Position numbers and translations under genes: made by a program. A stretch of 64,000 nt of DNA from Desulfofundulus salinus (GTDB lineage Bacteria > Bacillota > Desulfotomaculia > Desulfotomaculales > Desulfovirgulaceae). Positions 15,710-24,350 of this stretch are shown one piece after another (position 1 is the first letter of the stretch; the number at the start of each line of letters is the position of its first letter). Location: positions 976,488-1,040,487 of the forward strand of contig NZ_RBWE01000001.1 of the NCBI RefSeq assembly GCF_003627965.1, given 5' to 3'. The notes under the pieces were generated by a model. The model made no database searches, was not told the DNA's origin, and saw only the letters and a program-made list of their open reading frames with translations.

Positions 15710-16378
15710 ATGCGTAAAGCGGCTGTGCTGTTTATTGCAGCTCTGATGCTCCTGAGCTTTGCTACCTTCGCGTGGGCGGAAGCGCAGGATGGCGGTGGCG
15801 GACCATCTAACTTAGACGCTGCGACGCACGGGGTAGATAACGGTTTCATCGACGGTTCAGTGCCCGTATATGGAGGAGGCGGGGGTTCGGGTAACGTTGC
15901 CAAACCTATCACCATTGTTGTCAACGGCAATGAGATCCGTCCCGACGTTGCACCGTTCATCAAGGACGGGCGCACCTTCGTACCCTACCGGTTCATAGCG
16001 GAAGCCCTGGGCTGCAGGGTGGACTGGGACGGTAAAGACCAGAAAGTGACCGCCGAGAAGGACGGCCTGAAGGTAGTCATGTACGTCGGCAGGAAGGCCG
16101 CCTACGTCAACGGTATGGAGAAGCAGATGGACGTGGCCCCGATGGTGAAGTCCGGGCGCACCTTCGTCCCGGTGAGGTTCATCAGCGAAGGATTGGGGTA
16201 CAACGTCAGGTGGGAGAACGACACCTGGACGGTAATCATAAATTCTCAGGATTACGACCCCGGCCAGGGCTTCCAGAAGGTCAGCTATAACCACAATGAG
16301 CCCAGGCTGGGCATAGTCACCGACGGCGTGTTCTGGAAGGGAGGTTATGACCCTATCAAAAGGTCGTGGATCAATTAG
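15710..16378 (+). CDS. exported copper-amine-oxidase-N domain protein
   Basis: 222 residues from ATG 15710 (AAAAGGAGA upstream; ATG 15704 is too close to it). Signal peptide ending AWAEA, a Gly-rich linker, then two copies of the amine-oxidase-N repeat: GRTFVPYRFIAEALG and GRTFVPVRFISEGLG. Despite the name, such domains in Firmicutes occur in many wall or secreted proteins and are not oxidases. A C-terminal region of about 40 residues has no known match. A second protein of the kind is encoded at 23232. Confidence 0.85.
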   Translation: MRKAAVLFIAALMLLSFATFAWAEAQDGGGGPSNLDAATHGVDNGFIDGSVPVYGGGGGSGNVAKPITIVVNGNEIRPDVAPFIKDGRTFVPYRFIAEALGCRVDWDGKDQKVTAEKDGLKVVMYVGRKAAYVNGMEKQMDVAPMVKSGRTFVPVRFISEGLGYNVRWENDTWTVIINSQDYDPGQGFQKVSYNHNEPRLGIVTDGVFWKGGYDPIKRSWIN

Positions 16379-16421
16379 AGAATTAAGTAAAAAGGGCTCA
16401 GGAATATTCGGTCCAGACAAA

Positions 16422-16457
16422 CGTTCAGGCTCACTCGCCTGACGTTTTTATTTTTTT
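16422..16457 (+). terminator. terminator between two exported-protein genes
   Basis: CGTTCAGGC pairs imperfectly with GCCTGACG around TCACTC, followed by TTTTTATTTTTTT. Confidence 0.6.
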
Positions 16458-16485
16458 GAGAAAAACTTGGGAGAGCAAAGGGGGA

Positions 16486-18750
16486 ATGCACGTGCGCAGG
16501 GTTATCGTCGCGTTTCTGGTTCTGGTGTTCCTGTTTACTTCGGCGTTTCCGGCGCTCGCGGCAACGACGTCCGGGTGGGGTTTGTGGAAGGACGTGACCA
16601 CCTTCGGATTCGACGATTATCACACCAGGGTGGGGGACAATACGAACTTCCCGGTGATGTGGCCCGCCTGGTACGCCTTCCAGAACCCGCCCGAAACTTC
16701 CTACTCCCAGCCGCTGATCCTGGACGGGGACTACTTCGGCAAAGACCGCCCGGTGATCATCGCGGCCATAGGAAAAGCACTATGCGGGTTTGTTTCCAAA
16801 CAGGCCAAACCCGACGGGAAATTTCAGCCCAACCCGCCGGTCTGGTCCCTGCCCCTGAAGGGCGACGGCCCGACCAAGAGCCACCCGACGCTGGTGGACC
16901 TCAACGGCAGGAAGCTGGTATTCGTAGGCACCGAGCACGACAGCACAGTGGGCGGGGCATGGCTCCAGGTGTTCGACGTGACGGACTTCGACCACCCGAA
17001 GGAAGTGTTCCGCGACTGGTCGAAACAAGTTCATGACATTGTCTCTGCTCCGGTTGTTTACGATTGGAACGGTCGCCTGATAGTAATAACTACAACCGGT
17101 GATACACAACGGATAGCTCTCTGGGTTAACATGGACAAGCTAAAGGAAACTGGAAAGCTAAATCCGGGAGAGGAAACGGTTTACTACCTCGATCTCCTCG
17201 GCCGCACATCGTCCACGCCGAGCATCGTGAAGCTCGCCGACGGGTCCGACGGCTTCGCCGTGGGCGTGGACCAGGGGCTGTACAGCGGCAAGCTTGCAAT
17301 CTATAAATTCAACGATATCCTGGGAGAGAACAATGGAAAACCGTATTTAAAGAGCAAAGAGCCATACAGGACAGCAAACCTCCCCTCCGGCCTGGTGGCC
17401 AGCTTCTCGGTCAGCGGGGACCGTACGAAGCTGTACTTCGGAGACTGCCGGAGCCGGGTGTACTGCTACGACACGCGGGCACTGAAAGGCGCGTGGGTGA
17501 ACACCGCTGTCGCCGGCACCTTCTCCAACCGTTCCCCGGCCCTGCTCCCGGGTACGGTCTTCTTCCCGGCAGTGGGCGGTACCAGCTCGGGTGACGTGAA
17601 CTCCCCGGGCAAAGTGATCGCCGTGGACCGCAACACCGGGAAGACGATGTGGGTGGCGAATTTCGACTCCCGGGCTCAAACAGCCCCGGCGGTCTGGGCG
17701 GTCAACGGGCACGGCAGCATTGTCCTCGAAGGTACGCGCGGCATTTCCGGCAAATCCTCCCCGGCACTGGCCATGCTGGGCGCGGGCACCGGTGAGAAAT
17801 ACGGGTACGTCAACCTGCCCGTGTCCAGCGGCGGCGGGTCCTACGCCGCCGGTGTTTCGGGTGAAATCTCCGTAGCCCACGACCACCTGGTGGTCACCAC
17901 GAACGAGGGCATATTCGCCTGGAACGCCATCCCCATCGACCTGGAGGCTGTCTCCATCGACTCCGGCGTGCCCAGGGGTCAGAAGGCGAAAGTGGGGCAG
18001 AAATACACCGCCACCGTGGTCTTCAAGTACAGGCAGGATCCCGGTGTCGAGTGGCCGCTTGACCTGATACCCGTGGCGGCGTTCCACGTAATCGGCGACA
18101 CAATCAATAAAGCGAGTTTAAAGGACGAAGCGGGCGCACCGCTGCCGGTTTACGAGGGCAACAAGCAGCAGGTCATCTCCCTCAACAAGCAGGGTGACAC
18201 GGTGACGGTCACGTTCGACTGGACAGCCCAGCCGGGCTCGAAGAAGCTGGTCGCCGCCCTGAACACGTTCTACCCGGACATCATGAACCCGAAGCTGGTG
18301 CGGTACTACCCCGAACTGACCGAAAAGAACAACGTGGTGTCCGTCAATATCGAGGTTGAGGGCCTGCACGACGTCAAGGCCACCCTCCTGCCCGCCAAGA
18401 CTGTCTGGAAGACGCTCCCCGGGCGGGACGTGAAGATAATCGTAACCGGCAGGGCGACCAGGAAGGACGACAGCAGCGGTGAGATCCCGGTGAGGTTCAC
18501 GGTGAGCGGCCCGGGCGGGCCCGTAACGAAGACGGTGCGGCTCGGACCGAAGGACAGCGAGAGGACGATTTACACCTTCACCACGTCCACCCCGGGGACG
18601 TACAGGTTCCGTGCGGAAGCGTGGCCGGCGGACGGCTCCTGGGAGGACGCCTACCCGCCGGACAACGTGGCCGAGACCACGGTGAGGGTGGAGGTCGTGC
18701 AACTGCCGCCGAAGGACAGCAAGATCCATGCGGAGTTGATTGGGGATTAG
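16486..18750 (+). CDS. exported PQQ-like beta-propeller protein
   Basis: 754 residues from ATG 16486 (GTG 16492 has better spacing from AAAGGGGG). A signal peptide ends ALAAT. Residues 60-480 carry repeated strands of propeller type, such as GKVIAVDRNTGKTMWVANF, a PQQ-like blade. The last 250 residues form two or more beta-sandwich modules, including a CARDB-like one (NNVVSVNIEVEG). It is probably a surface or secreted binding protein. It lies in a run of exported proteins between the two Tad operons. No catalytic residues are evident. Confidence 0.75.
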   Translation: MHVRRVIVAFLVLVFLFTSAFPALAATTSGWGLWKDVTTFGFDDYHTRVGDNTNFPVMWPAWYAFQNPPETSYSQPLILDGDYFGKDRPVIIAAIGKALCGFVSKQAKPDGKFQPNPPVWSLPLKGDGPTKSHPTLVDLNGRKLVFVGTEHDSTVGGAWLQVFDVTDFDHPKEVFRDWSKQVHDIVSAPVVYDWNGRLIVITTTGDTQRIALWVNMDKLKETGKLNPGEETVYYLDLLGRTSSTPSIVKLADGSDGFAVGVDQGLYSGKLAIYKFNDILGENNGKPYLKSKEPYRTANLPSGLVASFSVSGDRTKLYFGDCRSRVYCYDTRALKGAWVNTAVAGTFSNRSPALLPGTVFFPAVGGTSSGDVNSPGKVIAVDRNTGKTMWVANFDSRAQTAPAVWAVNGHGSIVLEGTRGISGKSSPALAMLGAGTGEKYGYVNLPVSSGGGSYAAGVSGEISVAHDHLVVTTNEGIFAWNAIPIDLEAVSIDSGVPRGQKAKVGQKYTATVVFKYRQDPGVEWPLDLIPVAAFHVIGDTINKASLKDEAGAPLPVYEGNKQQVISLNKQGDTVTVTFDWTAQPGSKKLVAALNTFYPDIMNPKLVRYYPELTEKNNVVSVNIEVEGLHDVKATLLPAKTVWKTLPGRDVKIIVTGRATRKDDSSGEIPVRFTVSGPGGPVTKTVRLGPKDSERTIYTFTTSTPGTYRFRAEAWPADGSWEDAYPPDNVAETTVRVEVVQLPPKDSKIHAELIGD

Positions 18751-18767
18751 ATTGTAGATCTGGTTCA

Positions 18768-18801
18768 GGGGCCGGGGTTGACCCGGCCCTGTCGTTTTTC
18801 A
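18768..18801 (+). terminator. terminator after the propeller gene
   Basis: GGGCCGGG pairs with CCCGGCCC around a short loop, followed by TGTCGTTTTT. Confidence 0.75.
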
Positions 18802-18814
18802 GAAGAGTTTTCGT

Positions 18815-19420
18815 GTGCTGCTAAATTCCCACCTGTATTTTGTACCGGTTTGCGAAAAGAAGGAGGTGGCAACAAAGGAGTTGATTATTTTCCGACCCAT
18901 ATACAACCTCTGGTTCAGGTTTGCCAAAAAAAGAATTCTGGAAACCCAAAGCGTTTACGAATACGGCTATGCGGATTTTAGAGTATCGTCGCTTTTCACC
19001 TCCATAACCGCCGTAATAGGCGGTCTAATGTTTTACCCATATTATCTGAGAGGGGATATTGGGAATTATGAAGCTTTTTTGCTCATGCTGGTATTTGTTG
19101 TAATCAAGTTTGGCTTAACGCATATTGTGGGCATATCACTTCAAGAAACTGTGTTTATTTTGGACTTGCCCAGTCATTTAAAAGGGAGGGTTGTTTATGG
19201 TTGTTATAATTTCGCCAAGAAAGAAGCGGTAGAAAAGAAAGACAATCAAAATAGCGCGGACAATACTGGCAAACAAAAACGAAACGTTTTTCTTTCTGTA
19301 TGTAGGTTTGTAAACCATGCGTTCAAACTCACAATAGCCCAATTTTTTAGCAAAACAATAAAGACCGATGGCAGCTTGTCTCATATCTGTAAACTGAACT
19401 TTAACACCCAATCCCAATAA
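18815..19420 (+). CDS. small AT-rich membrane protein, unknown
   Basis: Up to 201 residues; the true start is unclear, since AAGGAGG at about 18860 lies inside the frame and suggests a GTG or TTG start near 18865-18881. Two hydrophobic segments at about residues 58-76 and 88-108 of the long form, then a Lys/Asn-rich tail. The gene is clearly more A/T-rich than the exported-protein genes around it, and it abuts an insertion sequence, so recent acquisition is likely. Confidence 0.45.
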   Translation: MLLNSHLYFVPVCEKKEVATKELIIFRPIYNLWFRFAKKRILETQSVYEYGYADFRVSSLFTSITAVIGGLMFYPYYLRGDIGNYEAFLLMLVFVVIKFGLTHIVGISLQETVFILDLPSHLKGRVVYGCYNFAKKEAVEKKDNQNSADNTGKQKRNVFLSVCRFVNHAFKLTIAQFFSKTIKTDGSLSHICKLNFNTQSQ

Positions 19421-19460
19421 AACCCCGGAAAATCAAGGCTTCCGGGACATAACGAGTTGG

Positions 19461-21147
19461 CGTGCCACAACATTTTACCTTATTGTGGTAGATATGCTAA
19501 TTAATGATTGTTACATGATTTGGAACTCCTATTCCCAATGCTTTAAAAGCTTGAAAAGCATTTCCTGGTAATTCAGTTCGGCACAAGTATCTTATGCCTT
19601 CCAGGGTTAACTCGACAGCTTTTAGATTTTTTAAATCCCTCATGAGATACAAGTATTCAACCTGGCTGCCGGCCAGCTTGAGATACCGGTAAAAAGCCGA
19701 TTCCAACACCAGCGCCAGAAAACAAACCATGACATGTGCCCTTACCCGGCGGTCTTTCCAGTGGTAGATTGGCCTTAAATCAAGGGTGGATTTTAATTCC
19801 CGAAAGGCCCTTTCCACCCGCCAGAGTTCTTTGTATGCCAGGGCTGCCTCTGCAGTGTCCAGTTGGGAGTTGGTCCTGAGAACATACTTACCGTCATAAC
19901 GGGCATCTTCTTCCAGAGCCTTCTGATCCACGGCAACATTGGCGCCTGATATTTTCAGAAACCTGCTGTAGCCACTGTTTGACAGCATTGATTTAAGACC
20001 TTTTTCGTTAAGCTGTTTTTCCAATTTCTTGACAATCTCTTCCCGGGCTTTTCGGTCGTGTTCAGCCTCCATTGGGTTATAGCAGATAATGTAACGATTG
20101 GCATCATGCCAGACTTCTTTTACTTTCAAGTTCTCGGCCACTTCTTTGTAACGGCCGCCCGTTTTCAACACTTCCGCAACCGCCTGCATCCGGCGCATTT
20201 TTACGCCGACGATATATTCGATATGTTCTCTATCCAACTCATCCAGAAGTGTTGGGCTAACCATTCCCCGGTCGGCTACGAAGATTACCCGCCGGAGCAG
20301 AAACCGTGTTCGGGTATCATGGATGACCTTCTTGAGGTCTCGATGTCGGCAGTATTACCGGAAAAAACCTGGTGAGCCACCGGTATTCCTTCCCGGGTCA
20401 TAAGCACTCCTACAATAATCTGCACCCGGTCGGAGCGGTGGTCTTTGGAATACCCGTATTCCGCCAGACCTTCGGGACCATTTCCAGTGAAGTAGGTGGA
20501 GGTGGTGTCCCAGAAAACCAGATCCAGTTCCAGGTTAAATAGATTTTTCGTTTGCTCAAATAACTCCAGTTCAATGGTTTCCTTATGTAAGATGAGAAAG
20601 TCCAGTGCCCGGTAAAAATGGTGTAACTCCAGTTCCTTAAAGGCGGGCCGGTAGATCTCGTTGACCCATTCGTTGACCGCCCGCTTGGACAATGGATCAC
20701 TGATACGGTTTAGGACCATGGCGTATATGGCTTCATCAAGAGGACTGGTTATTTCTGTTTTATCAAGAAGGTTTTTGATAATGGCAGCCAGCCCCAGCTT
20801 TTCCCACAGGTGCCGGAAGATCAGCTCAGTACCCCATTCTTTTGCCTCTAAAACCATAAGCCTGGCGGCTTCAGCTTGGACCCACCTCTTTTTGGAGAAT
20901 TTAGCCAGGCTTTCAATAAAACGGTCGAGGCTACCCGACTGGGCATCTTCAATGCGGCCCAGGTTAGCAACAACTTTCTGGCGTACTTTACCGTTTTCGC
21001 GAACACCTTCAACTATTTGCAAGTACGTCCTTTTAGTGCCATCTTTATTGGCGAAGGTTTTAGTCCTGACAAACATAGCATAATCATTATAACATGGCAA
21101 TATTGGATATTCAAAGACAGTAAATGGTATACGTGGCACAACATTTT
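19461..21147 (-). mobile_element. IS1634-like insertion sequence (decayed), approximate limits
   Basis: The single transposase gene (19497-21076, minus) is flanked by nearly identical 16-base blocks, CGTGCCACAACATTTT at 19461 and CGTGGCACAACATTTT at 21132. They are in the same orientation, which is not what terminal inverted repeats should be, so the exact ends are not proved. The transposase is frameshifted, so the copy cannot move by itself. Confidence 0.55.
19497..21076 (-). pseudogene. IS1634-family DDE transposase, single frameshift
   Basis: Read from ATG 21076 the frame runs through the N-terminal half (RTYLQIVEGVREN, then FWDTTSTYF with the first catalytic Asp) to 20336. There, loss of one C shifts it. 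Restoring one base joins it to the second half (VADRGMV, the second Asp, and ELWRVERAFRELKSTLDLRP, the YREK-like region with Glu). The whole protein would be about 526 residues. Only one lesion was seen, so inactivation is recent or a sequence error. Confidence 0.85.
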
Positions 21148-21175
21148 TTGATATTCCCAATATACATCCTTGATT

Positions 21176-21652
21176 TTACTGGGTTTTCAAGAGTTGATGA
21201 AGCCTAAAACCCGCTTTTACTGTCAAAGTTGAGGTAAAAGCGGAAATCGGGATCATATTAGTCACGAACGAATTGAGGTTGGCGAAAGAAAAACCCAACA
21301 GAACTATTTTGCAAACACCGGCAGCGTGGCCGGCAAAAAAATAGAATATCCCGAAAAAGACAGCATTTGCCACTGGTCCTCCAATAAAGGGAAGGAACAG
21401 CCGTGGACCGAATGGAGAAGGCATTTCTGGCTCTGTGAATCTTGTACAGTTTCCACCATCGGGGAACAAACGAAACCTGAATACTGCATCTCTTACTTTG
21501 ATGGAAAAAAGAATCCGGCCACTTCCCACATTAACCCTGGTGACAGGAATTCCCAGGGAGAAGTACACACAAGCATGGCCAATTTCGTGCAAAAAGATCG
21601 CAAGGTAATGGCCCATCAACATGGAAACGATAAATGCCAGTATTTCCACCAC
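21176..21652 (-). CDS. small M50 (site-2-protease-like) membrane metalloprotease
   Basis: 158 residues from GTG 21652. HEIGHA at residues 22-27 within the first span is the zinc motif. GGPVANAVFF and LNSFVTNMIP echo the NPxG and LD/NxxP parts of the site-2 protease core, although the final Asp is not evident. Such enzymes cut membrane-bound proteins within the bilayer. Its 3' end lies just before the IS element. Confidence 0.6.
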   Translation of the reverse strand: MVEILAFIVSMLMGHYLAIFLHEIGHACVYFSLGIPVTRVNVGSGRILFSIKVRDAVFRFRLFPDGGNCTRFTEPEMPSPFGPRLFLPFIGGPVANAVFFGIFYFFAGHAAGVCKIVLLGFSFANLNSFVTNMIPISAFTSTLTVKAGFRLHQLLKTQ

Positions 21653-21821
21653 TTAATTAATCAACTCCCTGTGGAAAAACTGCGCTTCGGAACAAAGCTG
21701 TTAATTATTATCAGTTCTCCCGTTTGGCTCATCCACCTGCTCTTTGACAAAAGGGACTTAAGGATAATCGACACTGTGAAATACAGAGGTTGTTAGGATT
21801 GAATTTGTCAATCTTAACATT

Positions 21822-21992
21822 GTGGAGATTGCGGAAAGAGATAAAGAAAAGTCCCTGGAGTTATTGCGAAAAATAGCAGCTCATAAAAAGGTGTTGAACT
21901 GGATGTCCCCTGGTTACGGGGACGAAGTGTATGAAGGGAAAATCCGGGCAATTAAGAACAACCCGGGTAAGTTAGAGCGGGAAGGTTTGTAG
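21822..21992 (+). CDS. small charged protein, unknown
   Basis: 56 residues from GTG 21822, rich in E and K, probably helical, with a central WMSPGYGDEVYEG segment. No clear ribosome site. Support comes from a terminator hairpin that overlaps its stop codon. No family recognised. Confidence 0.45.
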   Translation: MEIAERDKEKSLELLRKIAAHKKVLNWMSPGYGDEVYEGKIRAIKNNPGKLEREGL

Positions 21993-22012
21993 TCCTCCCG
22001 CTTAACTTTTTT
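21976..22012 (+). terminator. terminator overlapping the end of the small gene
   Basis: AGCGGGA and TCCCGCT pair around a 13-base loop, then TAACTTTTTTC. Confidence 0.65.
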
Positions 22013-22040
22013 CTGGACGAAAATCTCGGGGGGTGGGTGT

Positions 22041-22268
22041 ATGACAGTCGTTATGATCTTCCTAACCGCTCTGTGTGGGGTGTATTTAAGCTGGGTAGCT
22101 GTACTGTGGTTAAAAGGGTTTCTTATGCCAGGCGCACATCCGGGAATCATAGTCCTGATACTGGTTTACGGCTATGTTTTGTGGAACGCCAAAGAAGAAT
22201 TGTGGGAAGGGAAGGAACCCTTCTGGTTCAACCTGCTCGTTCCCCGGAACAGCATTTTGCTGCTTTGA
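22041..22268 (+). CDS. small membrane protein, unknown
   Basis: 75 residues from ATG 22041 behind GGGGGGTGGGTG. Two hydrophobic segments (about residues 3-27 and 33-47), then a charged W-rich stretch and a Leu-rich end. No family recognised. The next promoter starts inside the gap to the toxin-antitoxin pair. Confidence 0.5.
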   Translation: MTVVMIFLTALCGVYLSWVAVLWLKGFLMPGAHPGIIVLILVYGYVLWNAKEELWEGKEPFWFNLLVPRNSILLL

Positions 22269-22315
22269 ATATCGGGAAGTTTTTCATGCGGGCACCCGGA
22301 AATGGAAAGAAATTC

Positions 22316-22345
22316 TTGCGGGCAGGTGATGTTGCATGGTATAAT
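22316..22345 (+). promoter_or_regulatory. promoter of the Phd-VapC pair
   Basis: TTGCGG, 18 bases, TATAAT with an extended TGG before it. Confidence 0.6.
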
Positions 22346-22379
22346 ATTAACAGCAATGCAGTTGAAGGGAATGATAGCA

Positions 22380-22682
22380 ATGCATATAGTCAATATAACA
22401 GATATCCGGCAAAACGCCAGCAAAATAATTACCCGGGTGGTTGAATCCGGTGAACCAGCAGTGGTTCTGCAAAGGTCAAAGCCAGTCGTTTATATTGTTG
22501 GGGCTTCCGCTTATGAAGAAATGCTGAGAAAACTTGAGGCGGCAGAAAATTTGTTCCGGGTGGCCGAAACGAAAAACACCCTGCAGGAAATCACCAGGCT
22601 GAGGGAAAAAATGGCCCGGAGGGGCAAGCAGCAGGACTCTGTACCCCTTATCCGGGAGTTGCGGGAGGGCAGGGTACGTTGA
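22380..22682 (+). CDS. Phd/YefM-family antitoxin
   Basis: 100 residues from ATG 22380 (AAGGGA nine bases upstream). The N-terminal DNA-binding Phd domain is plain: NITDIRQNASKIITRV, then GEPAVVLQRSKPVVYIV. The C-terminal helices should wrap the toxin. The stop overlaps the TTG start of the PIN gene, so translation is coupled. Confidence 0.82.
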   Translation: MHIVNITDIRQNASKIITRVVESGEPAVVLQRSKPVVYIVGASAYEEMLRKLEAAENLFRVAETKNTLQEITRLREKMARRGKQQDSVPLIRELREGRVR

Positions 22683-23140
22683 GCCGCTACGTATGCCTGG
22701 ACAGCAGCGTACTGATCAAGCTCCTCACCTGGGAAGAAGGGAGTGATGCCGCAGCGTTCCTGATGGAACGCATTATTGAATCCGGACGGACAATAGTATT
22801 GCCCGCTTTTGCCTGGGCCGAGGTGGGCAGTGTATTGCGCCAGAAAGCCAGGAGAAAAGAAATAACCCCGGAGGAAGCGGAAGAAGCCTGGCGCATGTTC
22901 GGCCGGTTGAAGATAATAACCTACCTGGAAAATGAGAGGGTGTCGGCTGCGGCCTGGGACATCGCCGTAAAAGAAAACCTCCCCACGCTTTACGACGCCG
23001 CATACCTGGCGGTGGCAGAGATAGCCGCACAACAATCCGAGGGGGGTGTTTGTGAGTTCTGGACCGCCGATGAAAGGCTGGTGAACACGCTGGGCGGAAG
23101 GAAGAAATATGTGAGGTTGCTCCGGGGCGTCCAGCCGTAA
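22679..23140 (+). CDS. vapC: PIN-domain toxin, VapC family
   Basis: 153 residues from TTG 22679. Acidic residues of the PIN site are visible in CLDSSVLIKLL, AFAWAEVGSV, LYDAAYLAVAE and FWTADERLVN. It acts as an RNase and is paired with the Phd-type protein upstream. This is the second PIN toxin in the window, unrelated to that at 15009 beyond the fold. Confidence 0.85.
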   Translation: MSRYVCLDSSVLIKLLTWEEGSDAAAFLMERIIESGRTIVLPAFAWAEVGSVLRQKARRKEITPEEAEEAWRMFGRLKIITYLENERVSAAAWDIAVKENLPTLYDAAYLAVAEIAAQQSEGGVCEFWTADERLVNTLGGRKKYVRLLRGVQP

Positions 23141-23231
23141 TGGGAAGGAAAGAGAGGAGCATGATTACCGGCTTCAGTTGACCAGTTAGTCGATCATCGT
23201 TAACCTGTCAAATACATAAAGGAGGTTACCT

Positions 23232-24182
23232 ATGAAAATCAAGCGGATGTGGAAAAAGGGCCTGTTAATACTTACCGTAGCTGCTCTGGCACTCACGCTG
23301 TTTGCCACCGTGGGGTGGACGGGGGATGAAGACGTGGAGTATATGCGGTGGAACGGTCCGCCCGTTGATAGTCTCACCCCTGTCAAGTACCGTATGGGCA
23401 GCAAGATAGTCATAATGGAATTTCCCGACATTGAAAAATATGCATGGAATCTTGGGGCAGGAATGGGTGAAAGATACCCGTCGCTAGAAGTTGTTGAGAT
23501 CGACGGGGTGCCCTGGCAGGACTCGCCCTATGCGGAAGTAATCAAGGAGAACCTGACGTATTACGGTGAAACCGGCAGTTATTTCGCCCGCCATCCCGAG
23601 CTGATGGAGATTGTCCTTGACAAGCGATTCAACGGCAAGGGAGCGGAGGTCTGGAAGCTTTTCAGCCAGGGCAAATCCGTAGCCGAGATCAAGCAGATAC
23701 TGCTGGGCGGCAGTGAAAAGAAACAGCCCGGAACCGGGCCTTCGAATGAGAAGCCTTCCCCGGAAGAACTGCCCCCGCCGGAACCCGGGGAAATCTCCGT
23801 GGTGCTTTATCTCAACCAGAAGGACTATTCCGTTGCCCGCGAAGGTACCTGGCACAGGGCCAGCCTGGACGCGGCACCGGTTTTCAGCAACGGGAGGACC
23901 CTGGTGCCCCTGCGCGGGGTGATGGAGCAGTTCGGTGCGGATGTGAAATGGCTGCCCGAAAGCAAGCAAATCAAGGTGCAGCTCGGGGACAGGGAAGTGG
24001 TGCTGACCCTCGGCTCCACCGAAGCCCTGATCAACGGACAGGCGGCAAAACTTGACGTACCGGCGAAGGTGGTTAACGGCAGGACCCTCATCCCCCTGCG
24101 CTTCGTCTCGGAACAGATCGGCATGGATGTGGTCTGGGAAGCAAAAACGCAGAGCATCACCATAAAGCAAAAACAAAAGTAA
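23232..24182 (+). CDS. exported copper-amine-oxidase-N domain protein
   Basis: 316 residues from ATG 23232 (AAAGGAGG upstream). Signal peptide, an unfamiliar N-terminal domain of about 150 residues, a Pro-rich linker (PSPEELPPPEPG), then two amine-oxidase-N repeats, GRTLVPLRGVMEQFG and GRTLIPLRFVSEQIG. It is probably wall-associated. The region 23140-23231 before it holds only its leader. Confidence 0.85.
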   Translation: MKIKRMWKKGLLILTVAALALTLFATVGWTGDEDVEYMRWNGPPVDSLTPVKYRMGSKIVIMEFPDIEKYAWNLGAGMGERYPSLEVVEIDGVPWQDSPYAEVIKENLTYYGETGSYFARHPELMEIVLDKRFNGKGAEVWKLFSQGKSVAEIKQILLGGSEKKQPGTGPSNEKPSPEELPPPEPGEISVVLYLNQKDYSVAREGTWHRASLDAAPVFSNGRTLVPLRGVMEQFGADVKWLPESKQIKVQLGDREVVLTLGSTEALINGQAAKLDVPAKVVNGRTLIPLRFVSEQIGMDVVWEAKTQSITIKQKQK

Positions 24183-24201
24183 AAGAGCAGCTACAACCGG
24201 C

Positions 24202-24238
24202 AACCCTGCCCGGATCGGGCAGGGTTCATATATTTTTT
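24202..24238 (+). terminator. strong terminator before the PKD giant
   Basis: AACCCTGCCCG and CGGGCAGGGTT form a perfect 11-bp stem around GAT, followed by a T-rich tract. Confidence 0.85.
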
Positions 24239-24350
24239 GGAGGCGGCTGCCGGTAAAGAGAAGGGAGGGATGGGACAAAAACAGCCGGCTGAATTTATCC
24301 GGGATCCCTGGCGAAAAAATCAAGCATGGAAAAGAGGTGATCTTTTGTAT

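Noticed and set aside
19461..21147. Terminal inverted repeats of the IS1634-like element
   Set aside because: The two matching 16-base blocks are in direct orientation, so they cannot be taken as the true ends.
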